Assembly (NCBI GenBank): GCA_024760905.1
Contig: CM045735.1
Span: 24,910,749 to 24,974,748, forward strand
Reading direction: 5' to 3'
Source of the DNA: Plotosus lineatus
Taxonomy: Eukaryota; Chordata; Actinopteri; Siluriformes; Plotosidae
Length of the DNA stretch: 64,000 bases
Shown: piece after piece, positions 1 to 10,283 of the stretch
How the letters are laid out: each line of letters begins with the position of its first letter
Numbering within the stretch: the first letter of the stretch is position 1
Program-made: the position numbers and the translations under genes
The notes under the pieces: model-generated
What the model saw: the letters and a program-made list of their open reading frames with translations, nothing else
What the model was told of the DNA's origin: nothing
Databases searched by the model: none

Positions 1-84
1 TTAGATGCAAGTGTAAGTGGTTTTGTGTTTAGCTTGGTCCTAAAATTCAATGGCGAGTTGTTCAGGGTGCACCCTACCTTTACC

Positions 85-182
85 CAGAAAGCAAAGAAAC
101 ACCTTCAATGTGTCCAGAACTCGAATCTGAGACCATTTTGCTGCAAGGCAAATGTGCTAACCATTATGCCACTGTGCGTCAC
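85..182 (-). repeat. tRNA-headed SINE fragment
   Basis: Read on the minus strand this begins with the familiar fish SINE head: a 'cagtggcataatggttagcac' type A-box region, then 'ttgccttgcagcaa' and a B-box-like 'gattcgagttc'. Only the tRNA-like part is left; body and tail are missing. It is a decayed Pol III retroposon and not a usable tRNA gene. Confidence 0.5.
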
Positions 183-199
183 TAATATTTTCAAGTAAA

Positions 200-300
200 G
201 GATTCTTAGCCGGTTCTGTAGTGCTTAATCAGCTGTAGTTTTGGGCTTCCTTAAGGTGTGAATTGGGGGCGGGACCCAGAAAGTATATAGTGAAGGTGTC
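200..300 (+). repeat. Direct repeat, copy 1 (with 740-840)
   Basis: About 100 bases here and at 740-840 are nearly the same in the same orientation. Both run from 'gattcttag..ggttctg' through 'gtgaattggggg' to 'cccagaaagtatatagtgaa'. No coding content is visible. The unit could be a local duplication or part of an undescribed repeat. Confidence 0.75.
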
Positions 301-454
301 TCTGCATCAGTTTTTAGTGTGCTTTAAGTTTTAGCCTGGATTTTTTTTTCTTCTGATAAGGTAGGATTTTGACTTTGTTTAACTGTCTACTTGATTCGGT
401 TGGACTTGGTTGTTGACACTAATATGTTAAAGTATAGGACTCTTAGCCTCCCCC

Positions 455-735
455 ACCCCCCCCCCCCCTCAGTGCAGCGAACTGGGTTATCAAAGGTCAG
501 CGAAGTCTCTGACTGTCTATGGTGTAAGGCATGTAAAAGAACCATTGCTGACTTTCGACAAGAGTAGGCTACATAGCCATCAGTGTGTTTCTGCCCTGTG
601 ATGGCCTGGCAAGCTGTCCAGGGTGTACTCTGCCCTCACCCAAAGTTGGCTGGGATGGGCGCCAACCTCCCTGTGAACCTAATTAGGATTTAGTGGTTAC
701 AGTAAATGAATTAACGAATGAATGAATAAATGAAT
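455..735 (+). mobile_element. SINE, 5'-truncated, L2-type tail
   Basis: Body and tail of the SINE family whose most complete copy is at 14183-14508. Shared landmarks are 'gcatgtaaaagaaccattg', 'gacaagagtaggct', 'ctgtccagggtgtactctg' and the terminal 'aacctaattaggat' followed by GAATGAATAAATGAATG. The tRNA head is missing. It lies between the two copies of the 200-300/740-840 repeat. Confidence 0.75.
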
Positions 736-739
736 GGAG

Positions 740-840
740 GATTCTTAGGCGGTTCTGTCATGCTTAATCAGTTGTAGTTTCTGGCTTCCTTAAAGTGTGA
801 ATTGGGGGTTGGGACCCAGAAAGTATATAGTGAAGGTATC
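740..840 (+). repeat. Direct repeat, copy 2 (with 200-300)
   Basis: Second copy of the roughly 100-base unit described at 200-300, with a handful of substitutions. The spacing of 540 bases brackets a SINE tail and a C-rich run. Confidence 0.75.
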
Positions 841-911
841 CCCACTGCAAATGTGACATTTGTAGTGGATACGAACACAAACCATTTATTTACATAAGTC
901 CTTTGAAGAGT

Positions 912-1727
912 GGTAATTCATCTCATCTCATCTCATCTTCTTCCACTTAATCAGGGGTCGGGTCGCAAGGGGCAGCAACCTAAGCAAAGAGGTCCAGACA
1001 TCCCTCTAACCAGCCACTTTCTCCAGCTCTTCCGGGAGGCTGGGAGGGAGACACACCGAGGCGTTTTCAGACAAGCCGAGAGACATAGTTCAGAGACGTG
1101 AACCCCTCAACACCTCAGCTACACCTAGAAATTCTGTCCAAAAAAAATATGAACAGGATTGGTGACAAAAGACAGCTTTGGCAGACTCCACCCTCACCGG
1201 AAACGAATTCAACCTGTTGTTACCAATACGGACGTAACTCTGGCTCCAGTGATAGAGCGATCGAATGGCCCAGAGTAACGGGTCAGAAACGCCGTACTCC
1301 CAGAGCACGCCCCACAAGATAGTCCGAGGGACACGCTCAAAAGCCTTCTTCAAATCCACAAAACTCCCATTCCCCCTCCAAGATTCCTGTAGAGTGTATA
1401 GAGTGGGTCAAAAGTGCTCCAGCTAAAACGAAAACCACACTGTTCCTCCTGAATCCGAGATAAAATTATCAGTTGAATCCTCCTCTCCAGTACACCTGCA
1501 TAGACTTTTCCGGGTAGGCTGAGGAGTGTGATTCCCTAATAATTGGAACACACCCTCAGGTCTCCCTTTTTAAAAAGGGGACTACCACCCCAGTTTGCCA
1601 ATCCAGAGGTACAGCCCCCGATGACCACATGCTGTTGAAGAGACATGTCAACCAAGACAGTCCTACAGCATCCAGAGCCCTGAGGTATTCAGGGCGGATC
1701 TCATCCAACCCTGTGGCTGAGGGAGAC
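912..1727 (-). mobile_element. Rex3-like LINE, 3' portion
   Basis: Minus-strand 3' part of a Rex3-type (RTE group) non-LTR element. The plus strand starts with TCATC repeats, the complement of the GATGA-like 3' tail, then the conserved 3' UTR. At 1090-1359 is reverse-transcriptase palm sequence (DLKKAFERVPR, SQSYVRIGNNR). The stretch near 1155-1210 matches the region I remember as a standard Rex3 PCR target. Much of the segment between the 3' UTR and the RT is deleted. The copy stops at the RTE junction near 1727, and its 5' half probably reappears at 7810-9128. Confidence 0.75.
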
Positions 1728-1832
1728 TACATCTTGCAGGCAGATTACATCTTGTTAGGTAGACTACATCTTGAGTAGGCGATGTAATTGGAGGCAGACT
1801 ACATCTTGTGTAGGCGATGTAATTTTAAAGAA
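1725..1832 (+). repeat. Tandem 'gactacatcttg' repeat at an RTE junction
   Basis: The sequence 'gactacatcttg' or 'gattacatcttg' occurs four times in about 105 bases, twice followed by 'taggcgatgtaatt'. The single-copy version is in the RTE element at 19199-19228. This looks like slippage or repeated priming at the 5' junction of the RTE insertion next to Rex3. Confidence 0.7.
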
Positions 1833-3775
1833 GTCAGTGACTGCAAAGTAGTAGTGGGTGAGAGTGTTGCCAAACAGCATAGGATGATGGTGTGCAGGAT
1901 GATGCTGATGGTGAGGAACGTGAAGAAGGCAAAGGCAGAGCAGAAGACAAAATAGTGGAAGCCGAAAAAGGAAGAGTGTCGTGTTGTCTTCAAGGAGGAG
2001 TTGAAACAGCCTTTGGGTGGTCAGGAAGTGCTTCTGGATGACTGGACAACTACAGCTAATGTGATCAGGGAGACAGCGAGGAGAGTACTTGGTGTGTCAT
2101 CTGGAAGAAAAGTAGATAAGGAGACTTGGTGGTGGAATGAGGAAGTGCAGGAGTGTGTAAAAAGGAAGAGGTTAGCTAAGAAGTGGGACAGGAGATGACC
2201 AAAGAGAGTAAACAGGAGTACAGGGAGACGCAGCTTAAGGCAAAGGAAGCAGTGTCAAATGCGAAACAGAGAGCGAATGATGACCTGTATGCTAGGTTGG
2301 ACAGTAAGGAGGGAGAAAATGACTTGTACAGGTTGGTACAGCAGAGAAATAGAGATGGGAAAGACGTGCAGCAAGTTAGAATGATTAAGGACAGATAGGG
2401 AAATGTATTGACTGATGACAGAAGTGTGCTGGGAAGATGGAAAGAGTACTTTGAAGAGCTGATGAATGAGGAAAATGAGAGAGAAAAAAAGAGTAGAAGG
2501 GGTGACCGTTGCAGACCAGGGAGTAGCAAAGATTAGTAAGGGTGAAGTGAGGAGGGCATTGAAGAGGATGAAGAGTGGAAAGACAGTTGGTCCTGATAAC
2601 ATACCAGTTGATGTATGGAAGTGTCTCGGGGAGGTAGCAGTAGATTTTCTGACAAGAATATTCAACAAGGTCTTAGAAAGTGAGCAGATGCCAGAGGAAT
2701 AGAGGAGAAGTATGCTTGTGCCCATTTTTAAGACCAAGGGAGATGTACAGAGTTGTGGCAACTACAGAGGGATAAAGTTGATGAGCCATACAATGAAGTT
2801 ATGGGAAAGAATAGTGGAAGCTAGACTAAGAGCAGAGGTCAGCATTTGTGAACAACAGTTTGGTTTCATGTCAAGAAAGAGCACCACAGATGCAGTGTTT
2901 GCTTTGAGGATGTTAATAGAGAAGTACAGAGAAGGTCAGAAGGAGCTACATTGTGCCTTTGTGGATCTGGAGAAAGCATATGACAGGGTGCCGAGAGAAG
3001 AACTGTGGTATTGTATGAGGAAGTCTGGAGTGGCAGAGAAGTATGTTAGAGTGGTGCAGGACATGTATGAGAGATGTAAAACAGTGATGAGGTGTGTTGT
3101 CGGTGTGACAGAAGAGTTCAAGGTGGAGGTGGGACTGCATCAAGGGTCAGCTCTGAGCCCCTTCTTGTTTGCTATGGTGATGGACAGGCTGACAGACGAG
3201 GTAAGACAAGAATCTCCATGGACTATGATGTCCATGGACTATGATGGAAAAGAGGTGAAGAAGCATGTGCAGGCAGGTTGGAATGGATGGAGAAAAGTGT
3301 CCGGTGTGATGTGTGATAGGAGAGTAAGAATGAAGGGAAAAGTGTACAAGATGGTGATGAGGCCAGCAATGTTTTATGGTTTGGAGACAGTGGCCCTGGG
3401 GAAAAGACAGAAGTCAGAGTTGGAGGTAGCAGAGATGAAAATGTTGAGGTTCTCTTCGGGAGTAACGAGGATGGATTAGTGGGACAGCACATGTTAGATG
3501 TTTTGGAGACAAAGTCAGAGAGGCTAGATTGAGATGGTTTGGACATGTGGAGAGGAGGGATAGTGAGTATATTGGTAGTATGATGGTGAGGTTGGAACTA
3601 CCAGGCAGAAGGCCCAGAGGAAGACCAAAGAGAAGATTAATGGATGTGGTGAAGGCGGAAATGAAGGTCGTTGGAGTAAGAGTAGAAGATGCAGAGGATA
3701 GGGTGAAATGGAGGCAGATCATTTGCTGTGGCGACCCCTGAAGGGAACAGCCGAAAGGAAAAGAAGAAGAAGAAG
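1800..3775 (+). mobile_element. RTE-type LINE, copy A, lacking the catalytic palm
   Basis: Plus-strand, 5'-truncated non-LTR element. In order: the end of the endonuclease region, a linker with ETWWWNEEVQ (about 2125), the KSGKTVGPDNIP finger motif (about 2568), the block PIFKTKGDVQSCGNYRG (2721-2772), DLEKAYDRVPREELWY (about 2965) and GLHQGSALSPFLFAMVMDRL (3130-3190). It ends with the RRPRGRP C-terminal block and the tail GCGACCCCTGAAGGGA plus GAAGAAG. Several stops and frameshifts break the frame. The expected FADD catalytic box is deleted at about 3245. It belongs to the RTE superfamily by its motifs and tail; I could not settle the subfamily. It abuts the 2A-bearing LINE at 3775/3776. Confidence 0.8.
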
Positions 3776-5520
3776 ATCCAAGTGAAATCAAACCCCAGTC
3801 TAAACAAAATATTTTTAATATACGATGCCCATGTTGTGCGTCCAGACTCATCTAATGCCTTCAGCATTAAATAGAACTGGTGAGGTAATCTAGAACTTGG
3901 AAGTCTTAAAAGTCTACACCAAATTTTAACAGCCCTTGTTATATAAGTAATTTGTAGGGGGAACCTGCCACATTCACCTAAAACCATATTATTACAACAA
4001 TTTTTGCCAACTTTCAAGAAATATTTACAAGTTTTTATTTGTATTTGCTCAATAATTTTACAATAAGTGGTACCCCAAATTTCTGAACCATAACATAATA
4101 TGGGTTTAACCATAGCATCGAATATTTTAAAAAGACCTACAAAAGCCAAGACCCCTGCTCTCTTTTGATATCTATGGATAGCCATAAGAGCTTTATTAGC
4201 TTGAGAGGCTAGAGTAGTCTGAGCCTTAGTCCAAACTAGCCTAGGTGTGAAAACAATTCCCAAATATCTATAATAAGAAACAACCTCTAGCCTCTGACCA
4301 CACAAAAACCATTTTTCATAATATCTCAGAGGACCACTATTCCTAAAAACCATAACCTTTGTGTTTGCAATATTCACTTTCATCCCAGTAAGTTTACAAA
4401 ATTTTTCTAAACCATACATTTTCTTCTGCAGCTGGAGAGCACTATCTGAGACTGATGACACATCATCCGCAAACATTAGAGCATACAAATTACTAACATC
4501 AAGAGAAATATATAAACCTCGACCATCAAACTGTTCCATACACTCTACGAGTTGATTTATAAAAATTATGAACAATTGGGGACTCAGGATGCACCCCTGT
4601 CTTGTGCCTATGCTACAATCAAAATATTGAGAAAGACCATGGGATGTTCTAACACAAGCTGATAGATTACTATACATTGATTTGAGAATGTTATAAAATC
4701 TGCCACAAATACCAACTTTCTGCAAACTCCACAATAAACTGTTATGATTAACCGTATCAAAGGCCTTGGAGAAATTTATAAATAGACAATAAAACCTCCC
4801 TTTCTTCTTACATGAATATTTCTGCGCCATGGCCTGGAGTGAAAATATGTGATCAACAGTAGAGTAGTTAGCCCTAAAACCTGCCTGAGATTCATGAACA
4901 ATATTCTTATTCTCACACCAAACCTTTAACCCGCTATTGAGAATAGAAGTAAAAATCTTACAAACTGAGTCAATGAGAGATATGCCTCTATAATTACTGG
5001 GATTACCTTTCACACCTGATTTATAAAAAAGACAAATAATGCTTTTCCCCCATAAAACTGGAAAAGTGCATGCATACAAAATCTTATTGAACAGCACTTT
5101 TAAATATTTGCTGACATAATTCTTTGAAGCCTTAATAAATTCAATTGCAATTCCATCTGGTCCTGGTGACTTATTATTGGAAAGTTTATCAATGTGACAC
5201 AAAACTTCATTTTCAGTAAAGTCACTATTCAGGGTTTCCAACTCTTCATCCTGTTGTATAGTCTCTGGGTTCATATCATGTATATATGTATTATCAAAAT
5301 TTTCTCTAAGGAGGTGAGAAAAGTGAGCAAACCAGTCTTCACAACTAATATCTTTAGAGAAGTCACAAATTCGAATAGAGCCAGTGTGCTTTAGTGTTTT
5401 CCAGAATTCCTTTGGGTTATCTCTTGTAGACACTAGTTTTTCTTTCTGTGCAGTATAGTAATCTCTTCGTTTAGAATTGAAGTTTTTTTTTTTGAAAGAT
5501 TTACGTAATGATTTATACAC
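3776..5520 (-). pseudogene. ORF2 reverse transcriptase of the 2A-bearing LINE
   Basis: An open frame of almost 1.8 kb with clear RT blocks: NNKSPGPDGIAIEF (fingers), NPSNYRGISLID, FYCLFINFSKAFDTVNH (palm, first Asp), GTRQGCILSPQLF, and LYALMFADDVSSVSD, the catalytic FADD box. VVSYYRYLGIVFTPR follows as the thumb. The enzyme would copy element RNA at a nicked target. The frame is open here but is separated from the upstream endonuclease by breaks near 5521-5536 and 5909-5914, so it is a remnant. The same frame runs on by chance into the RTE to 3637. Confidence 0.85.
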
Positions 5521-5536
5521 TGTTATATCTAAGCCA

Positions 5537-6730
5537 TTATCTCTGTGATCCGGAGTGCTTTTGCTTCAAGTGATCCAGTTCATGGTCCCACCATGGGGGC
5601 TGTGATTTCACATTAATGCCACGGGAACCTGAAAATATCCTTTTGTTGTGGCTGGCAGCCTGGTGGTACAGTTTTGTAAAAACCTTTAGTGAATCTTCAA
5701 TATTTGTGTCTATATACTGAAACAATTTGCTGCTAAAATGATTGAATAGTCCATGAAAATTAGAAATAAGTAAGTCACATTGCTCTTTATCCCATATATA
5801 TTTGGTCCATTCTCTGGTTGGGTGGGGACCAGATTGGAAATGTGTTGGGAAATATAGTTCCGGTGTATCATGTTCAGTACAATTCATACCAAGTTGCTCA
5901 ATATTCAAGGAACACTATATAGGAAAATGGTCAGAGACATCACAAGTGCCAACTCCAAAATCCTTAACTTGTGGAAACAACGAGGTTGATGCTATCATAT
6001 AGTCGACTAAACTTGCTCCGTTATGTGTAACACAAATAAACTGGCCCTCTTTATCCCTGAATAACCTGCCATTCATGATATAGATTCCAAAAGTACAACA
6101 TAATTCTACTAACTTTTTTCCAAAATGATTATGGATAAGATTATCTCGACTTGAACGAGGCATTTCAAAATTATCTAAAGGATAGTCATCAATATCGTTT
6201 TGGATAAAATCCATATTATCGTCAGGAATAAAGTCTAGAAAGTCTTTAGTCCTTGCATTTAGGTCACCAGCTAAGAGCAATTGTTTATCTGGGTGATCAG
6301 CAACTATAATGTTAATATAATGTACTAGGATGTCAATCCCATCATCATCACTCTCATTGCGGTCATAAACTGACCCCTCTTGTGAAATATAGGTAAATAT
6401 AAGTATAGTGTCTTTATCCCAGTCAAAATATTTGGATCTCAGCAATAAAACAACCGTGTTTTGAAAATATTCATACAGTCTGACAACAATATTATTCTGC
6501 ATCCACAGCTCTTTTATAAAAACAGTCACACCTCCACTGTATCGACCTAGCTGCTTTATTTTATCCCTGACTGAATTAAATGATCGAAAACCAGACATAA
6601 ATGTTGAGAATTCATTTTGAGCTCGCACGAATGATTCACAAAAACACACAATATAAAATTTGCAGCTCAAACACTTCATCTGTGAAAATTCATTGTCATG
6701 TTTATGTAGACCGCCGATATTCCATGTCAA
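5537..6730 (-). pseudogene. ORF2 apurinic-type endonuclease and linker
   Basis: The 5' part of ORF2. Residues 1-271 (5915-6730) look like an exonuclease-endonuclease-phosphatase domain: TWNIGGLH at the start, CFCESF for the catalytic Glu loop, QLLLAGDLNART for the Asp-Asn motif, and VSDHFPI for the terminal Ser-Asp-His. The linker at 5537-5908 contains PPWWDHELDHLKQKH, which in related LINEs precedes the RT. Short breaks split endonuclease, linker and RT, so the copy is inactive. The role would be to nick the target DNA for priming. Confidence 0.8.
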
Positions 6731-6760
6731 GATGTCAAACGTAGGGCCGTGGCCGCACCT

Positions 6761-7787
6761 TCAATCCCCAGTTTGTTTACTCTCTCCGTGTGTTTGTCCT
6801 TGACCTTGCTTGTCAGTTTCATTTCCAGGTCCAAACAAACCGGCCCATGTGGGTATGTTTATGTTGAGTGATGACTGTTCTACGTGTGATACTTTTTCTC
6901 TTGCAATACTTTTGGAGTCTCTATCGTACACAAACACCTGGCCTTTCACAATCAACTTGTTTTGACGCATCTTCGGGTTGTGTCCTGCATCTCGTGCCCT
7001 GACAAACCAGGGGGAGAGCGCCCGTCTGTCCTCTCGTATCTTCAGGGGGAAGTCTTCAGTGACACGCTTCTGTTGTGATCCTTGCGTTCTATCAGCACGT
7101 GAAGCGTTGTAGATATCACTCGTGTCCTTAGATGTAAGAAATTTAACGATGATTGGGGAGCCTGCCTTCTTTGGATTTAGTCGGTGAGCCCTTATAATGA
7201 CAACTGATTCTGTGTTTTGTATTTTCAAGTCTTGAGACAAAAACTCATGAACTTTCCCCTCCGATGTCTCCCAGGTCTCGCCTTTCTCACCCGGTATACC
7301 ATGAAAGATGATATTTTCTCTTTGGCTTCTGGATTCAACATCTTGGATCTTATCTTCCATTGCTGATAGTTTTATTTTTAACTCTGTTTCCATTTTGCAG
7401 TTGTAGTAGCTTGTCGTTGAAATTTGACGCCATTTTATCAACTTTATTGTTGAGGGTTTCAAAGTTCCTGTTCGTTGATTTAATATCAGTTTTCATTTCG
7501 AGCAGTAATTTCAAAATATTGGTATCCGTATTCTGCTTTTCACTTACATTTATGCCGAGTGCACCCGACTCATCAATAGCTAGAGTCTGCTGTCATGTGG
7601 TAGGTCCCGGGTTGGTCTCCACATCACTGCAGGTGACAAGTAGAGCAGTTATCAGGCACATCAAACGCAATCCCAGAGAAAAATAACACTTCGAAAGTTT
7701 AATTCCATGTATATTTCGGTTCCTGCTTCTGTCAGGTTGACAAAACGTACCTATTTTGGCTCTATATTGAGCCAAAGAAATGCCCAT
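6761..7787 (-). pseudogene. ORF1 of the LINE, with N-terminal 2A-like peptide
   Basis: The N-terminal piece (7593-7787) begins MGISLAQ and has a hydrophobic stretch (LRLMCLITALLV) leading into CSDVETNPGP. DVETNPGP at 7604-7627 fits the 2A ribosome-skipping consensus D-V/I-E-x-N-P-G-P. Two codons later comes TGA at 7595-7597, probably a decayed CGA. The same frame then stays open through a coiled-coil-like stretch until a frameshift near 7370-7400. The remaining part (6761-7415) has MEDKIQDVESRSQRENIIFH, like the coiled-coil/RNA-binding ORF1 proteins of LINEs. 2A-like peptides at ORF1 N-termini are known in some CR1/L2-group LINEs. Confidence 0.75.
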
Positions 7788-7809
7788 TTTTAGAGCTCGT
7801 GATTAACTT

Positions 7810-9128
7810 GTCTGCACAGTAGCCTCAACAATGAAGGCAAGAAACATGGCCCATTCTGATTCCATGCCATCTGCCTCCTTCGGGATGTGGTTGTTGCTCT
7901 ACCGGAGGTGGGAGTTAAAGGCCTCTCAGACAGGAGACTCCGCCAAACGTTCCCAGCAGACCCTACTTACATGCTTGTGCCTGCCAGATATGGAAAGCAG
8001 CCTCCTGCATTATCGAAGCCAGCTCACCACCAGGTGGTGATCAGTTGACAGCTCATCTCCCCTCTTCATCCGAGTGTCTAGAACATGCGACCGCAAGTCC
8101 AGTGACATAACTACAAAGTAGATCATCGAACTGTGACCTAAGGTGTCCTGGTGTCAAGTGCACTTATGGGCACCCTTATGTTTGATCATGGTGATAGTGA
8201 TAGACAAAGTGTGATGAGCACAGAAAACTAACAACGAAACACCATTCGGGTTCAGACTGGAGAGGCCGTACCTACCAATCACACCCTTCCAGGTCACACT
8301 ATCATTGCCCACATGGGCGTTGAAGTCTCCCAAGACAATGAGTGAGTCCCCCAAGGGACCCCCTAGACACTCCACTGAACTGTCATTTGGTGCATAAGCT
8401 CAAATAATAGTCAGGACCTGTGCCCCCATCCAAAGGCGGAGGGAAGCTACCCTTTTGTTGACCAGGGAGAACCCCAATGTTTGTGGATTGAGACAGGGGG
8501 CAAAAAGGATGCCCACACTGGCTAGGCACCTCTCTTCATGAGCAACTCCAGAATGCAATAAGGTCCAGCCTTTTTTGAGATGAGTGGTTCCAGAGCCCAA
8601 GCTATGCGTTGAGGTGAGCCCGACTATATCCAGTCGGTAGCTGTCCACCTTACTCACCAGCTCAGGTTCCTTCCCCGCCAGAGAGGTGACATTCCATGTC
8701 CTGAGGATCGGGTTACCAACAGAACCCATGCCTTCGGCTGCTACCCAATTTACATTGCACAGGACCCTATAGCCCCTCCCACAGGTGGTGAGTCCATGCG
8801 AGGGTGGACCCATGCCTCCTTTTTTTGGCTGGGCCTGGCCGGGCTGCATGGGCTGAAGCCAGACTACCAGGCGCTCACCTTCAAGCTCCTCTCCTATTCC
8901 TGGCTCCAACGGGGACCCCTGTGATGTTTGGGCAAAGGAAACTGTGTCCTTGTCTTTTTATTTCGCATATAGGGCTTCTGAACCACACTTCGTCTGGACC
9001 TTCACCCAAGACCTGTTTGCCTTGGGTGACCCTACCAGGGGTATTATGCCATGACAACATCGCTTCTAGGATTATTAGGTCATGCAAACTCCTCCACCAT
9101 GATAAAGTGGTGATTCAGGGAGAGTGGT
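7810..9128 (-). mobile_element. Rex3-like LINE, 5' half with endonuclease
   Basis: Minus-strand 5' half of a Rex3 copy. At 8400-8909 is endonuclease sequence (RTWNVTSLAGKEPELV, SLGSGTTHLKKGWTLLHSG). At 8154-8375 is the LIVLGDFNAHVGND motif followed by GRYGLSSLNPNG. The 5' leader runs to 9128 and ends with the complement of 'ccaccactttatcatgg'. Frameshifts separate the blocks. With 912-1727 it probably forms one copy broken by later insertions, because the orientation is the same and the halves are complementary. Confidence 0.75.
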
Positions 9129-9754
9129 AATTCATCAGATTAATCTTCATGGCGTTGTTGAAGTAGAACTATCAAGCCTATGGGCAGTGGGCAGGTCTTT
9201 TGGACCTGTGATGATGTTAGCTGTCCCAGCGACGACGAATCTCCACTGTCATGTGTGCATACCACAAGACAGTCAGTAAGAGTAGGACCTATCTACCTCC
9301 GCATACCAAGACTGGATTTGGCTGATTGTGTGGAGGAAACCACCAAATTGGTTCAATGGACAAGAAGGTGGACCCAGCAAAGCATCATGGAGTGCAACCA
9401 GGGCACAGTAAGACATACAGGACATTGCTGGCCATCCACTGCATCTTGACCTAATTTGAGCTGTCTCAACTATGTCATGCCGCACAACTCTCCCTTACTT
9501 AAATCCATGTTAAACAAAAGTCATGAGTTCACCTATACCGCACAACCTTAAGTACTGTGGCAGTGGATGAGTGGCAAAGCAGCAGGTGTGTATATACATT
9601 GGAAGCTGTAGTCACGGACCTATACACAGGTGACCCAGGCCATAGGGTCATTGTCTACTGGACTGACTCAACAGTGGACTGCGTGTTACTCTTGTGTTAA
9701 GATGTCATCTTTGTGCTTACACTGTTTTGCAGACTTTTGTAATCCTAAGCAATT
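9129..9754 (+). other. Unclassified, possibly retroelement-derived
   Basis: About 625 bases with no family I recognise. Around 9600-9685 a plus-strand reading gives VVTDLYTGDPGHRVIVYWTD, faintly like the WTDS block of retroelement RNase H domains, but there is no longer frame to support it. Confidence 0.3.
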
Positions 9755-10274
9755 ATGGTTGGTCAGAAGCATAAGCCTACTACTGATAGTGGTAATCAGA
9801 AAAGGCGGCAAGCCATCTCGTTAGAAACGAAGATGGCTATTATCAAGAAATTTGATGATGGTGAAAAACATGCGAATTTTGCACGTTTCTTCCAAATGGC
9901 TCCGTTGACCATCAGAACCATTTACAAGCAGAAAGATCGCATCTTAGAGAATGTTAAAGGTTATATTTGATACTGTCTTTGATATTTGATGAGTGAATTT
10001 GATTAACATTTATCTATTTGAAATTATTTTGCTTGAATTTAATTTATTTGAAATTAATGTCGATTACTATTTGGTATATTTCATATTATTTTACAATGTT
10101 ATGTTTAGAATAATTGATTTAGGGGTGTTTATGAGATACGGTAATGATATTTATGGATGTATAGTACAGTATGAACGTCATACGTCACTGGAACATACAG
10201 TAACAACTTATGTTTTTTTCACCTTACGTTCGGCCGTCCAGAACCTAACTAAAACATAAGTCGGGGAGCGTCTG
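9755..10274 (+). mobile_element. Tigger/pogo DNA transposon remnant
   Basis: The plus-strand ORF at 9755-9970 gives a CENP-B-type N-terminal helix-turn-helix: KRRQAISLETKMAIIKKFD, then MAPLTIRTIYKQKDRI. This is the DNA-binding start of Tigger (pogo, Tc1/mariner superfamily) transposases. The DDE catalytic domain is lost. The right end is at 10274, where the complement reads CAGACGCTCCCCGACTTATG, close to Tigger inverted repeats, with TA at 10275-10276 as the target dinucleotide. The left inverted repeat was not found. Confidence 0.75.
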
Positions 10275-10283
10275 TATACCTTT

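Larger units (their letters stand above)
3776..7800 (-). mobile_element. Two-ORF non-LTR LINE with 2A-like ORF1 peptide
   Basis: A minus-strand element with an ORF1 (6761-7787) and an ORF2 of apurinic endonuclease plus reverse transcriptase (3776-6730). The overall plan and the RT blocks resemble the CR1/L2/I group of LINEs. I cannot place the clade from sequence alone; Nimb, Crack and L2 are all possible. The 3' end stops exactly where the plus-strand RTE tail begins, so no 3' UTR tail can be seen. It lies inside what looks like one Rex3 copy. Confidence 0.75.

Noticed and set aside
3637..5520. A 627-codon open frame as a host gene
   Set aside because: It is LINE reverse transcriptase and its last 46 codons read into an unrelated inverted RTE tail.
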